From the NCBI RefSeq assembly GCF_005519465.1, contig NZ_CP027859.1:1612001-1676000 (forward strand): 64,000 nt of DNA, read 5' to 3'. This document shows, piece after piece, positions 36,154 to 45,177 of this stretch (positions are counted from its first letter, which is position 1; each line of letters begins with the position of its first letter). Made by a program: the position numbers and the translations under genes. Source of the DNA: Streptomyces clavuligerus (lineage in GTDB: Bacteria; Actinomycetota; Actinomycetes; Streptomycetales; Streptomycetaceae). Below the pieces are notes generated by a model. The model worked only from the letters and a program-made list of their open reading frames with translations, was not told where the DNA came from and ran no database searches.

Positions 36154-36263
36154 GCCCGTTCCTCGTGGGGCAGGAGTCCGCGCGAGGCCGCACACGACCC
36201 GGCCGGCCATCCGGCCACCGGGTCCGGCCGGGCGCCGTCGCCGGGACGGCCCCTGGCGGGACC

Positions 36264-36677
36264 CTAGTGGAGGATCTTCTCCTTGGCCCGCTGGAACTCG
36301 GCCTCCGTGATGTCGCCCTTGGCCTTGAGTTCGGAGAGCTTGGCCAGTTCGGTGGCGCTGCCGCCCCCGTCGCCGCCCGCCGTCCTGCGGATGTAGTCGT
36401 CCATCGCGGCCTGCCGCTCCTGGGCATGACGGATCTCGCGCGTGCCCATCTTCTTGCCGCGGACGATGACGTACACCAGCACGCCCAGGAAGGGGACGAT
36501 CAGGACGAAGATCAGCCATCCCGCCTTTGTCCAACCGTTGAGGCTGTCGTCACGGAAGACATCGGTGATGACGCGGAACAGCAGCAGGAACCACATCACC
36601 CACAGGAAGATCCACATCACGGTCCAGAAGGCACCGAGCAGCGGATAGTCGTACGCCAGGATCTGCTGGCCCTCCAT
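36264..36677 (-). CDS. Small membrane protein with PLDc_N-like and SHOCT domains
   Basis: A 137-residue protein with two transmembrane helices (about 13-37, GAFWTVMWIFLWVMWFLLLFRVI; 50-69, AGWLIFVLIVPFLGVLVYVIV), the pattern of phospholipase D N-terminal/cardiolipin-synthase-like modules. A cytoplasmic linker and a C-terminal SHOCT motif (ELAKLSELKAKGDITEAEFQRAKEKIL) follow. These small proteins are common in actinomycetes; SHOCT is thought to mediate oligomerisation or binding. GGGAGGA lies six bases before ATG 36677. Confidence 0.85.
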   Translation of the reverse strand: MEGQQILAYDYPLLGAFWTVMWIFLWVMWFLLLFRVITDVFRDDSLNGWTKAGWLIFVLIVPFLGVLVYVIVRGKKMGTREIRHAQERQAAMDDYIRRTAGGDGGGSATELAKLSELKAKGDITEAEFQRAKEKILH

Positions 36678-36830
36678 CGCAGTCCTCCCTGTTCGCCATG
36701 GTCCAGATGTTCCACTTGTCCGGGCCGCGGGTGCGCCCGTGTCATCTCCAGCATGGCCCGGGAGAGGAATCCGCGCTCATCGCGCCGTCCGGCCGGGGTA
36801 CTCACCGGGTCATGGGCGGGCGTACGGGCC

Positions 36831-37349
36831 TCAGTGCTGGAGGGCGCCCTTGAGCAGCACCACGAGCAGGCCGAGCAGCAGATTGGCCGCCCCGGCGACC
36901 AGTACCAGCCGTCCTGTGGCACCCGCCCGGAGCGCGGCGACCGTCGCCCAGCCGACCTGACCCGCGATGGCGACGCAGAGCGCCAGCCAGAGGGTCCCCT
37001 CCGGGCCGAGCCCGAGCAGCGGACTCACGGCCACGGCGAGGGCCGGTGGCACCGCCGCCTTGACGATCGGCCACTCCGCGACGAGATCCCGCCAGATCTT
37101 CTCGCGACTGAGCGCCGGGTCCGCGATCCGCTCCCCGAACACATGGGCGAAGACATGCGCGGCCCAGAACACCACACCGGTGCCGAGCAGCAGCAGTACG
37201 AGCCGCAACCGGGAGAACGACTCAGCCCAGCCCGCGCCGGCCACCACCGACGCGGCGAGCAGGGAGCCGTACACGGCCCCTGTGTAGTCGACCCGGTCCA
37301 CGGCGTTCGGCGGCCCCGGTGGATTCTCCGCGGCAGCAGGGCCTCTCAT
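36831..37349 (-). CDS. Four-helix membrane protein, unknown function
   Basis: A 172-residue integral membrane protein with about four hydrophobic helices: VYGSLLAASVVAGAGW, LRLVLLLLGTGVVFWAAHVFAHVF, VPPALAVAVSPLLGLG, TLWLALCVAIAGQVGWATVAAL and a last VLVAGAANLLLGLLVVLL. The His-containing FWAAHVFAHVFGE is conserved-looking. It resembles uncharacterised streptomycete membrane proteins. ATG 37349 is used although GGAGG is only one base away, so the true start is uncertain. Confidence 0.65.
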   Translation of the reverse strand: MRGPAAAENPPGPPNAVDRVDYTGAVYGSLLAASVVAGAGWAESFSRLRLVLLLLGTGVVFWAAHVFAHVFGERIADPALSREKIWRDLVAEWPIVKAAVPPALAVAVSPLLGLGPEGTLWLALCVAIAGQVGWATVAALRAGATGRLVLVAGAANLLLGLLVVLLKGALQH

Positions 37350-37581
37350 GCCTCCAGTGTCGTCCCGCCCCCTCCGCCCCGCGCGACGGGCGCCGCCTCG
37401 GCGCCAGCCCTCCGGTGAGGGGGAGGCAGACCACGCACAAGAGAACACATGTACCCACCGGTGCGGTCGGTGCTCCGTGGACCGGGGCCGTATCGGGGCC
37501 TCGGCCCCGTCGTTGAAGAAACGGACCGGCACCGTGGTGGTGCCGGTGGCCGACCGAGTGATGTGTGCACGGAGGGGACGG

Positions 37582-37956
37582 ATGATGAAGACGATTTCGA
37601 CGGGGGTACGAGGGGCCATGGCGACGCTGTTGTGCGCGGTGGCCATGTGCGGTCTCACCCAGGGGCAGGCGGTGGCGGTGGAGAACTCCTATGCCGACCG
37701 TGCCCCGATCGCGGTCGCCGAGAGCCAGGCGATCGGTGAGGCCAGCGTGTTCTGCCGCGCGGGCTGGCACGCGACCGGCGGCGGGTTCGCGCTGACGAGC
37801 GGGTATGTGTACACGACCGCCTCCGGCCCGGCGTTCGAGCAGGGCAGCAGCGTGCCCCGCGGCTGGCGGGCACAGGTGCGCAGGAACCCCGGGACTCCGA
37901 ACCTCGCCATCAGGAACGCCGGTTACGTCAACGTCATCTGCGCCAAGGACGCCTGA
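37582..37956 (+). CDS. Small secreted protein, unknown function
   Basis: A 124-residue exported protein: signal peptide MMKTISTGVRGAMATLLCAVAMCGLTQGQAVA, then a mature part of ~90 residues with two Cys (SVFCRAGWHATGGGFAL, VNVICAKDA) likely to form a disulfide. The beta-rich mature part with FCRAGWHATGGGF resembles small streptomycete secreted proteins of unknown role. GGAGGGGAC lies about six bases before ATG 37582. Confidence 0.75.
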   Translation: MMKTISTGVRGAMATLLCAVAMCGLTQGQAVAVENSYADRAPIAVAESQAIGEASVFCRAGWHATGGGFALTSGYVYTTASGPAFEQGSSVPRGWRAQVRRNPGTPNLAIRNAGYVNVICAKDA

Positions 37957-37972
37957 GAGCCGGAGAGTTCAG

Positions 37973-38000
37973 GGGAGGCCGTCCGGTGCGGCGGCCTCCC
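37973..38000. terminator. Bidirectional hairpin terminator
   Basis: GGGAGGCCG (37973-37981) and CGGCCTCCC (37992-38000) form a 9-bp stem with a 10-base loop between the convergent secreted-protein and histidine-kinase genes. Confidence 0.6.
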
Positions 38001-38074
38001 TCGCCCGGCACGTTTCTCCCGGCAGGCTTCCCCCGACAGGCTTCCCCTGGCAGACGAACGGCAGGAGCCCGTCG

Positions 38075-39316
38075 TCACCCCGGCTCCGGCGGCAGACCGG
38101 CGCGTACGGTCAGACCGCCGCCGGGGTTGGCGTGCGCGGTCACGGTGCCGTGGTGGGCGTGCACGATCGAGCGGACGATGGCGAGGCCCAGGCCATGACC
38201 GGAGCGGTCGCTGGTGACACGGGAGTCCTGCCGGTAGAAGGGCTCGAACAGACGCCGGGCGACGAGGTCGTCGATCTGCCGCCCGGTGTTCCCCACCTCG
38301 ATGACGACCCCGTCCCCGCGCAGGACCGCCAGGCGCACCGAACCGCCGGGCTCGTTGTAGGCCAGGGCGTTGTCGAGCAGGTTGAGCAGGAGCTGACGGA
38401 GCAGGGTGGTACTGCCGGGGACGGTGCAGCCGGGTCCGGCGTCGACCTCGACGCGCACACGCGCCGTGGCCGCCTGCGCGGCCCGCTCGGCGACCACGTC
38501 CGCGGCGAGGGCCGCGAGGTCGACAGGTTCGGGGTCGAAGGGCGCGTGCTCGGCCGCCGCCAGGGCCAACAGGGCATGGACGACGCTGATGTTGCGTTCG
38601 TTCGTCTCGACGAGCATCGGGGCCAGCTCGGCGAACTCCTCGCCGCTGGGGTCGGCGGTGGCGATCTGGAGGACGGCCCGGGTGGTGGCCAGCGGTGTGA
38701 GCAGCTCGTGCGAGGCGTTGGCCGCGAAACGCCTGTGGGCGGCGAAGGACTCCTCCAGACGGGCCAGCATGGTGTCGAAGGTGTCGGCGAGCTGCTTGAG
38801 TTCGTCGGCGGGGCCCTCGGCGTCGATACGGTACTGGAGCTGGCCCTCGGCGGCCTTCGCGGCGGCCCGGCCGATGACCCCGAGCGGCGCGAGCAGCCGC
38901 TTCGACAGCCGCCAGCCGACGGCCAGGCCGATCGCCGTCACCAGGACGAGCCCGCCGACGGACAGCCACAACAAGGTGTTCCACACATCCTCCTTGCTGC
39001 GGATCGTCCCCTCGGCCCGGGGCCCCGGCGTGACCCCCGGCGGAACGCTCGCCCCGGGGAACGGCTCCACCGAGCGGGGCGCCTGGCGCGGCCCCCCGGG
39101 GTCCGAGATGACGACGGTGTCCTCGAACTCGTACGTCGGCACGAACCGCATGCCCGCGTAGATGACAGCCACCATCAGCACGGCCGAGACGGCGAGCGCG
39201 CCCGCGAAGCCGAGGAAGAGCCGGGCGTGGATGCTCCGGGACCGCCGGGGCCGCCCCGGACGGCAGAACGGCCGCCGCCCGGGCCGCCCCGGCCCCGGCC
39301 GGGAGAACGGCCTCAT
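38075..39316 (-). CDS. Sensor histidine kinase of a two-component system
   Basis: A 413-residue membrane kinase. An Arg/Pro-rich N-terminal tail precedes TM1 (LFLGFAGALAVSAVLMVAVIYAG), a ~75-residue external sensor, TM2 (WLSVGGLVLVTAIGLAVGW), HAMP, HisKA (FAANASHELLTPLA, phospho-His), N box (NLLDNALAYNEPGG) and G box (GHGLGLAIV). The H box has LLTP where LRTP is usual. Its ATG overlaps the response-regulator stop by four bases, so the two are co-translated. It is divergent from an ABC permease/ATPase pair and probably controls it. Confidence 0.9.
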   Translation of the reverse strand: MRPFSRPGPGRPGRRPFCRPGRPRRSRSIHARLFLGFAGALAVSAVLMVAVIYAGMRFVPTYEFEDTVVISDPGGPRQAPRSVEPFPGASVPPGVTPGPRAEGTIRSKEDVWNTLLWLSVGGLVLVTAIGLAVGWRLSKRLLAPLGVIGRAAAKAAEGQLQYRIDAEGPADELKQLADTFDTMLARLEESFAAHRRFAANASHELLTPLATTRAVLQIATADPSGEEFAELAPMLVETNERNISVVHALLALAAAEHAPFDPEPVDLAALAADVVAERAAQAATARVRVEVDAGPGCTVPGSTTLLRQLLLNLLDNALAYNEPGGSVRLAVLRGDGVVIEVGNTGRQIDDLVARRLFEPFYRQDSRVTSDRSGHGLGLAIVRSIVHAHHGTVTAHANPGGGLTVRAGLPPEPG

Positions 39317-39975
39317 GCGACGTCCAGGTAGTAGCCGGCGCTGATCGCCGTGTGCACCAGCCGGGGCTCGCCGAGCTTGCGGCGCAGGGTGTGCACGACC
39401 AGCCGTACCGCGTTGGTGAGCGGGTCCGCGTACGCGTCCCACGCCTTGTCCAGGAGGTGTTCGGCACTCAGCACACCGCCGTCGGCGCGCATCAGCAGCT
39501 CCAGCACGGCCAGTTCCTTCGGCGTGAGACGCACCTCGCGCCCCGCGCGCAGCACCCGGCGGCGATGCGTGTCGAAGGCCAGGTCGGCGAAGGTGAGAAC
39601 AGGCGCGTGGGCCATCGGGCTGCGCCGGTACAGCGCCCGCAGCCGGGCGACCAGTTCGGGAAAGTCGAAGGGTTTCGCCAGATAGTCGTCGGCGCCGAGA
39701 CCGAGCCCTTCGACCTTGTCACCCAGGCGCCCGGCGGCGGTGAGCATGAGGACGCGGCACTCCAGCCGCATGGCGACGATACGGCGGCAGACCTCGTCGC
39801 CGTGGACCCCGGGCAGATCGCGGTCGAGGACGACGGCGTCGTAGTCATAGACCGTCAGCCGCTCCAGAGCGGCCTCCCCGTCGTGCGCGACATCGACGGC
39901 GATGGCCTCGCGCCGCAACCCGATCTCCAGGACCCGGGCCATGTACCGCTCGTCCTCCACCACCAGCACGCGCAC
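39313..39975 (-). CDS. OmpR/PhoB-family response regulator
   Basis: A 220-residue regulator: receiver domain with acidic pocket VVEDE, phospho-acceptor VVLDRDLPG and KPFDFPEL lysine, then a winged-helix DNA-binding domain (LTPKELAVLELLMRADGGVLSAEHLLDKAWD, ending TLRRKLGEPRLVHTAISAGYYL). GTG 39975 is the start, with GGAAAGGGG upstream. It pairs with the adjacent kinase and sits across a 195-bp divergent region carrying a long inverted repeat from the ABC exporter genes, its likely target. Confidence 0.92.
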   Translation of the reverse strand: MRVLVVEDERYMARVLEIGLRREAIAVDVAHDGEAALERLTVYDYDAVVLDRDLPGVHGDEVCRRIVAMRLECRVLMLTAAGRLGDKVEGLGLGADDYLAKPFDFPELVARLRALYRRSPMAHAPVLTFADLAFDTHRRRVLRAGREVRLTPKELAVLELLMRADGGVLSAEHLLDKAWDAYADPLTNAVRLVVHTLRRKLGEPRLVHTAISAGYYLDVA

Positions 39976-40047
39976 GACCCGCGCCCCTTTCCTGTGAATT
40001 CACCGGTGCTTTCGACATCCCGACCACCCCACACCTATCAGACGCGG

Positions 40048-40107
40048 GATGTGAACCGTGTATGAGCCGCCACCCGGTCCGCGCATCCGTCAAACACGGC
40101 TCACATC
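40048..40107. promoter_or_regulatory. Imperfect 16-bp inverted repeat in the TCS/ABC divergent region
   Basis: GATGTGAACCGTGTAT (40048-40063) and AAACACGGCTCACATC (40092-40107) are inverted copies matching at 14 of 16 positions, 28 bases apart. The right copy also contains TCAAACA and TCACATC with an 11-bp period, the direct-repeat pattern bound by OmpR-type regulators. It is a good candidate for the binding site of the adjacent response regulator. Confidence 0.5.
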
Positions 40108-40170
40108 GCGGTCTGGCTACGGTGGCACGCAATTCAACGCGATACGCCGGGCAGGGAGTTGTCGTACACA

Positions 40171-41631
40171 ATGAATTTTTTCAAACGGGCGTGGTGGCGG
40201 CTGACCAGCCACCTCGGAAAGACCGTGATGCTGGTCGGTCTCTTCTTCGTCATCTGCACCCTGGTGCTCTCCGGACTGCTCATCCGGTCCGCCGCGGCCC
40301 GGGCCGCCGACGAAGCCAAGGAAACCGTCGGCGCCGTCGCCACCATGCAACTGGACATCAACGCCCTGATCGGGTCCGGGCAGGCGCCCCTGCCCGACGG
40401 CAACGGGGTCGGCACGATCGGTCCACGCGGTGAACTGCGGCGCAGCCTGGTCGACAGGATCTGCGCAGCTCCGGTCGTCGAACGGTGCAACTACACGACG
40501 GACTCGGTGGCCGCGCCCACCGGCCGCTCGAAGCTGTACCGGCCGGTGCCGCCGCCGGCCGGCACCGCCACCGAGGGCACCGACCTCTTCAAGGCCGACG
40601 GGGTACGCGATCAGCAGTCGGTGGCCTCGTTCCGGAACGGCGACGCGAAAATCGTCGAAGGGCACGGCATCGGCCCGAAAAGCACGCGCGATGAGATCGT
40701 GGTCGAGCGGCGCCTCGCCCAGCAGAACCGCTGGAAGGTCGGCGACAGAATCAAGCTCAAGGTCGGCGAAATGCCGACGCCGGGACAGAAGAAGAACGAG
40801 GACGAGTTCACGTTCAGGATCGTCGGTATCCACAGCAGCGGCACCGCGGACAGCGGACAGTACCTGCCGGCCATGATGGACCCGGTGAACCAGCTCTATG
40901 TCACCCCGGACGGCGCCACCCTGCTGCTCGGCAAGAAACTGGACGCCGACGGGGGCGAGGTCGTCCAGGCCACCTTCACCCTGTCCGACCCTGCGGACAT
41001 GGACCGGCTGCGCCGGCACGCGAAAGCCTCCGGCGCCGACCTCGGCGTCTTCCCGATGACGGTCAACGACAAGCAGTACCGGCAACTCGTCGGACCCATC
41101 ACCAGGACCGCGGACTTCGCGACCCTCACCGTATGGATCGTCTCCTTCGCGGGCACCGTGATCCTCGCCCTGATCGTCGCCTCGTCGCTGCGCGAGCGCC
41201 GCAAGGAGCTGGGCATCCTGCTCTCCCTCGGTGAGAGGAAGCCCCGACTGCTCGGCCAGCACCTGGTGGAGGTCGTCGCCTGCGCGGTGATCGCGGTGGG
41301 CCTCTCCTCGGCGGGCAGCCAGTTCCTGTCCCAGGCCATCGGCGACCGGCTGCTGTCCAGCGAGGTGTCCTCGGCCGGGGACACCGCCGCGGACAGCGAC
41401 GGCGGCGCCGACCACAGCGCCGTCACCGTCACCGGCGCCGGGGGTCCCACCCCCGTCGCGGACGACACCCCGGAGACCGAGCCCATCGACACCCTCGACA
41501 TCCGGCTCGGCGCCGCCGACATCGCCAGGACCGGCGCCACCGGCCTCGGTATCGCCGCCCTGGCCACGCTCCTCCCCGGCGCGCGGGTGCTGCGCCTCCA
41601 CCCGCGTGACATCCTGACGAAGGGCGACTGA
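40171..41631 (+). CDS. ABC transporter permease of the MacB/FtsX type
   Basis: A 486-residue permease. TM1 is at about 16-40 (TVMLVGLFFVICTLVLSGLLI), followed by a ~290-residue extracytoplasmic MacB-like domain. The C-terminal FtsX module comes next (TLTVWIVSFAGTVILALIVASSLRERRKELGILLSLGERK, then further helices), with a Ser/Asp-rich insert (VSSAGDTAADSDGGADHS) between the last helices. It pairs with the ATPase encoded four bases downstream. Such exporters, regulated by the adjacent two-component system, often handle antimicrobial peptides or cell-envelope stress. ATG 40171 is used; the in-frame TTG 40159 directly abuts a GGGAG. Confidence 0.88.
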   Translation: MNFFKRAWWRLTSHLGKTVMLVGLFFVICTLVLSGLLIRSAAARAADEAKETVGAVATMQLDINALIGSGQAPLPDGNGVGTIGPRGELRRSLVDRICAAPVVERCNYTTDSVAAPTGRSKLYRPVPPPAGTATEGTDLFKADGVRDQQSVASFRNGDAKIVEGHGIGPKSTRDEIVVERRLAQQNRWKVGDRIKLKVGEMPTPGQKKNEDEFTFRIVGIHSSGTADSGQYLPAMMDPVNQLYVTPDGATLLLGKKLDADGGEVVQATFTLSDPADMDRLRRHAKASGADLGVFPMTVNDKQYRQLVGPITRTADFATLTVWIVSFAGTVILALIVASSLRERRKELGILLSLGERKPRLLGQHLVEVVACAVIAVGLSSAGSQFLSQAIGDRLLSSEVSSAGDTAADSDGGADHSAVTVTGAGGPTPVADDTPETEPIDTLDIRLGAADIARTGATGLGIAALATLLPGARVLRLHPRDILTKGD

Positions 41632-41635
41632 AGCG

Positions 41636-42322
41636 ATGACCTCCCTCCCGCAGCCCCCGGTGCTCGAACTCCATGGGGTGACCCACTCCTACCGGACCGG
41701 CAACCGCGGACGCGCCGTGCTCAAGGACATCAGCCACGCCTTCCGGCCGGGCCGCATGTACGCCGTGATCGGCTTCTCCGGAAGCGGCAAGACCACGCTG
41801 CTCTCCCTGGCCAGCGGCCTGGACTCGCCGAGTGCCGGAAGTGTCCGCTTCCGCGGCAGGGACATCGCGGAGCTGGGCCTCGGCCGCTACCGCAACCGTC
41901 ACGCGGCCACGGTCTTCCAATCGCTGAACCTGCTCACCTATATGACGGCGATCCAGAACATCACCTCCGCCATGGAGATCACCGGGGTACGGCGGGGCGA
42001 CAAGAACCGGCGCGCGGCCGAACTCCTCGACCTGCTCGGGGTGGACGCGGCCGACCACAACCGCCGAACCCTGCGGCTCTCCGGCGGGCAGCAGCAACGT
42101 GTCGCCATCGCCCGTGCGCTGGCCTGCGAGGTCGACATCCTCTTCGCGGACGAACCCACCGGCAGCCTCGACCGCGAGACGGCGGGCGGGATCGTCGCCG
42201 TGTTTCAGCGACTCGCGCACGACGAGGGCAAGTGCGTGGTGGTGGTCACCCACTCCCGTGAGGTGGCGGAGGCCTCGGACGAGGTGCTGCAACTCAAACG
42301 GGGCAGGCTCAGCGCACGGTAG
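41636..42322 (+). CDS. ABC transporter ATP-binding protein (MacB/LolD type)
   Basis: A 228-residue ATPase with Walker A GFSGSGKTT, Q loop TVFQSLNLL, signature LSGGQQQR, Walker B ILFADEPTGSLD and H loop VVTHS. The PTGSLD sequence is typical of LolD/MacB-type exporters. It follows the permease by four bases (stop TGA 41629-41631, start ATG 41636) and must power it. Confidence 0.95.
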   Translation: MTSLPQPPVLELHGVTHSYRTGNRGRAVLKDISHAFRPGRMYAVIGFSGSGKTTLLSLASGLDSPSAGSVRFRGRDIAELGLGRYRNRHAATVFQSLNLLTYMTAIQNITSAMEITGVRRGDKNRRAAELLDLLGVDAADHNRRTLRLSGGQQQRVAIARALACEVDILFADEPTGSLDRETAGGIVAVFQRLAHDEGKCVVVVTHSREVAEASDEVLQLKRGRLSAR

Positions 42323-42407
42323 GTGCGATGGGCGGGAGCGGTGCGGACGGGTGTCGTGGGCGGCCCGCGGGCGGTGTCACCGCCGTCCCACCGCCGTCCC
42401 GTTGCCG

Positions 42408-43106
42408 TCAGCGTTCCGTACGGGAAGGCCCACCGTAGGCGTGGAAGTCGTCGAGCATGCCGCTGATGCGGTCGAAGACGGTGTCCGTGATGGTGAGGGC
42501 CCGGGGCCGGTCCGCGCCGAGGTCGATGCCGGACAGCTCGCGGTCGATGTCGTCGGCTCCCATGGCGTGGCCGGTCTCCAGGGCCGCGTGTTCGCCGCCG
42601 AAGTAGCGCAGGGGCCTGCCGGTGGCCGCGGTGTAGTCGGCGGCGGCCTTGAGGAAGGCGTCCCACAGGACGGCCCCGGTGGCCTCGACGGCTTCGACCA
42701 GGGCGAGGCGCAGGGGCGGGGTGGTGGTGCGGGCCAGGTCCATGATCGTGTAGACGGCCTCGCGGGTGCGCAGGGTCTCCTCGCTCCACAGGGCGCGGAT
42801 CGTGTCCACGGGGTCGGCGGGGGTGGTGAGACCGAGGGTGGCGAGGTCGTCGAGGTAGAGCGGCCAGTGGTGGTCGTCCTCGCGGGTGTGCTCGTTGATC
42901 AGGTGTTGCAGGGGGTCGTCGTCGGCGGACTCGTCCCGTAAGCCGAGGGTGTTGATGTCGGCGAAGCCCATGACGAAGGGGGCGAAGCACGGGGCGAAGT
43001 CCATCCGCCGGACGGGGTCGCGGAGGGAGTCGGCGAGGCCGAGGAGAAAGGGGTGCCGCGCGAGTCGTTCGCTGTGCTGGGCGATGTGCGCGAGGACGGA
43101 TCGCAT
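42408..43106 (-). CDS. Heme-oxygenase-like diiron (HDO-type) iron-containing redox enzyme
   Basis: A 232-residue all-helical protein with the iron-ligand pattern of heme-oxygenase-like diiron proteins: INEHTREDDHHW (Glu72, Glu76/Asp77, His79/His80) and FGGEHAALETGHAMG in a later helix. Members of this superfamily use O2 for N-oxygenation or C-C cleavage, often in natural-product pathways. No partner enzyme is adjacent, so the substrate is unknown. AGGAG lies six bases before ATG 43106. Confidence 0.65.
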   Translation of the reverse strand: MRSVLAHIAQHSERLARHPFLLGLADSLRDPVRRMDFAPCFAPFVMGFADINTLGLRDESADDDPLQHLINEHTREDDHHWPLYLDDLATLGLTTPADPVDTIRALWSEETLRTREAVYTIMDLARTTTPPLRLALVEAVEATGAVLWDAFLKAAADYTAATGRPLRYFGGEHAALETGHAMGADDIDRELSGIDLGADRPRALTITDTVFDRISGMLDDFHAYGGPSRTER

Positions 43107-43299
43107 GGGGGACTCCTGTCAGGGATCGGCCGGGTGGCCGGGTGGTGTGACCTTCGGGGCTCGGAGCCGGACACCCGTCGTCGGACGGTGGTGACCTCCG
43201 GCGTCCTGACGGTCCTGCCCCGGGCGGGACGGACCGTCCGTCGGGGAGGGGGGCGCGGTCGCATCGCTGCCGGGCGGCGCGGCCCGGTGGGGCGTCGCG

Positions 43300-43410
43300 T
43301 CAGCCGGTGGTGCGGAGGGCGCAGGCGGCGGGGGCGGTCGCGGTGGTGCTCCCGAGACAGCCTCCCAGGAGGAGGGCGATAGCCATGAGACGGGAGGGGA
43401 CAGCGGGCAT
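43300..43410 (-). CDS. Possible tiny exported or lipid-anchored peptide
   Basis: A 36-residue ORF with a hydrophobic core MAIALLLGGCLGSTT that looks like a signal peptide or lipobox (LLGGC). It is followed by only 18 residues, including one more Cys. There is no clear ribosome site before ATG 43410, so this is tentative. The rest of 43107-43751 holds no other gene that I can see; a less GC-rich patch near 43555-43640 probably carries the promoter of the next plus-strand gene. Confidence 0.3.
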   Translation of the reverse strand: MPAVPSRLMAIALLLGGCLGSTTATAPAACALRTTG

Positions 43411-43751
43411 CCGGAGATCTTTCGTCGTGGTCGGACCAGGTGCGTGCGGGTGCTCCGCCCCTCGTACGGGTGATCGGGCGGCGCCGGTGGACCGTGCGGG
43501 GCCGAGCCGGGGACAGCACTTCCGGGCCCGGAGCGGAGAGTTCCGAGTGGGCAGCGAAGCATACAGAATCGCACTGCTCCATCTGCCCCCATAGGCAGCT
43601 TTTCGGACTTCTATCAGTCCTGTTTTCGTCTCCGGCCGATGAGGGTGTTCTTCCGGCGGAAGCCTTGATCGCGTACAGCGACGAGGTCCGGGGCACGCGC
43701 CCCGGCGAGGAGCGGTCCCGGCATGGCCGGAACCGCAGGTAAGGATGTGGC

Positions 43752-44717
43752 GTGATGGTGTTCCAGGGACGGAAGCAGACCGTACGCGCGGCGGCGGGGG
43801 CCGTGGCCGCCGGACTGGTGCTGTGGGCCGGTCAGCCCGCGGTGGCCGCCCCGCCCACCGCCGCACCGGCCGTATCGGGTTCCCCGGTGCGGGCCGCCGA
43901 CACCTTCGTCCTCACCTCGGCCACGGCGGGCGGCACCCAGACCCTGATCGTGCCGAAGACGGTGACGCCGGGCGAGTCGATCGACCTGGTGGCCTCGTAC
44001 ACCAACACCACCGACCACGCCGTCGAGGTCGCTGGCATGGACATCCTCTTCCCCAAACCGTCCGACGCCCAGGTGGACGTCAATGACTCCTCCTACACGG
44101 ACGCCGGCGGCGGCTACACCGTCGGCGCCGGACCCCGGCCCAGTGAGGACGGCAGCCTTTTCTATGTCACCTGGCGCGACATCCCGGCCGGTGCCACCGC
44201 GTCCACCCGCATCGGCATCACCCTGCGGACGGCCTCCTCCGGGCCGGTGGAGATCTCCGCGACGGGCGGCGGCTCCGGCATCGGGCGCTTCGACCTCGGC
44301 AAGGGAACCATCAACGCCGCCCCGGCCGCCGCCGACCTCGGCGTCTCCCTCACCGCCACCCCCAAGGGCCTGGGCACCCTCAACGCCTCGTTCACCGCCA
44401 CCGTCACCAACCACGGCCCCGCCGACACCACCGCCGCCAAGCTCCGCTTCACCTACAGCCCCGGGTTCCACCTCCCCCAGGCCACGGGCTGCACCACCGA
44501 CCCCGCCACCCGCACCGCGACGTGCGACCTCGGCCCCCTCGCAGGCGGCGCCAACGTGACCCGCACCCTCGCGCTCCAGGCCGGTGCCCTCACCATCGGC
44601 CTGTCCCTCCCGGTCACCGCCACCGTCACCGATATCGCCCCCGCCGACCCGGCCCCCGGCAACGACACCGCCACCCACTCCTGCGCCGCCCTCACCGCCC
44701 TCCTCGTCATCTGCTGA
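43752..44717 (+). CDS. Secreted DUF11-like protein
   Basis: A 321-residue exported protein. Signal peptide (KQTVRAAAGAVAAGLVLWAGQPAVAA), then an Ig-like N-terminal domain (TLIVPKTVTPGESIDLVASYTNTTDHAVEV...) and a C-terminal DUF11-like domain (FTATVTNHGPADTTAAKLRF, DPAPGNDTATHSCAAL). It ends LLVIC, similar to the RCT end of the YVTN/DUF11 protein at 27660. Likely a cell-surface or secreted structural protein. GTG 43752 and ATG 43755 are both served by AAGGA upstream. Confidence 0.75.
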   Translation: MMVFQGRKQTVRAAAGAVAAGLVLWAGQPAVAAPPTAAPAVSGSPVRAADTFVLTSATAGGTQTLIVPKTVTPGESIDLVASYTNTTDHAVEVAGMDILFPKPSDAQVDVNDSSYTDAGGGYTVGAGPRPSEDGSLFYVTWRDIPAGATASTRIGITLRTASSGPVEISATGGGSGIGRFDLGKGTINAAPAAADLGVSLTATPKGLGTLNASFTATVTNHGPADTTAAKLRFTYSPGFHLPQATGCTTDPATRTATCDLGPLAGGANVTRTLALQAGALTIGLSLPVTATVTDIAPADPAPGNDTATHSCAALTALLVIC

Positions 44718-44868
44718 CCCGGCAGCCGGATGCGGACGCCCGTGCGACACATCGCCGGTGACGGTGGACCCGGCCGCCAGGACGTTCGCCCCGGGCCGTA
44801 CGGGAAAGGGGAGTCGTGGCGCTCGTCACCCGGGCGCCGTTCCCGCGTTGCCACCTCCGGAGGTCCTC

Positions 44869-45177
44869 ATGTCCCTGCACCCGAACGCCCCGGTCGACGC
44901 GCAGCCCCCGGGGCACCGGGGGACATACGCGGTGACGGTTCCGGTCACCGGCGACGACGGATATGTGGTGACGCGCTGGCTCCGGCGGCCGGGCGAGACC
45001 GTGCGGGAGAACGAGCCGCTGGTGGAGGTGGAGGCCGCCAAGACCGTCCTCGATGTGCTCGCCCCGGCCTCGGGCGTGCTGCACCGCATCCACGTCGGTG
45101 AAGGAGCCACGGCGGCCCCCGGCGAGCGCCTCGGCACGGTCGTCCTCCCGGGCCCGGGGGATCTGCCGTGGAACTGA
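44869..45177 (+). CDS. Stand-alone lipoyl/biotinyl-attachment domain protein
   Basis: A 102-residue protein that is essentially one lipoyl domain: VRENEPLVEVEAAK58TVLDVLAPASGVLHRIHVGEG. Lys58 in the hairpin turn is the expected site of lipoylation or biotinylation. Such domains normally form the N terminus of 2-oxoacid dehydrogenase E2 subunits or biotin carriers; here no catalytic part or partner enzyme is encoded nearby. GGAGG is five bases before ATG 44869. The stop overlaps the start of the next gene by ten bases, implying coupled translation with the EF-hand protein. Confidence 0.8.
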   Translation: MSLHPNAPVDAQPPGHRGTYAVTVPVTGDDGYVVTRWLRRPGETVRENEPLVEVEAAKTVLDVLAPASGVLHRIHVGEGATAAPGERLGTVVLPGPGDLPWN

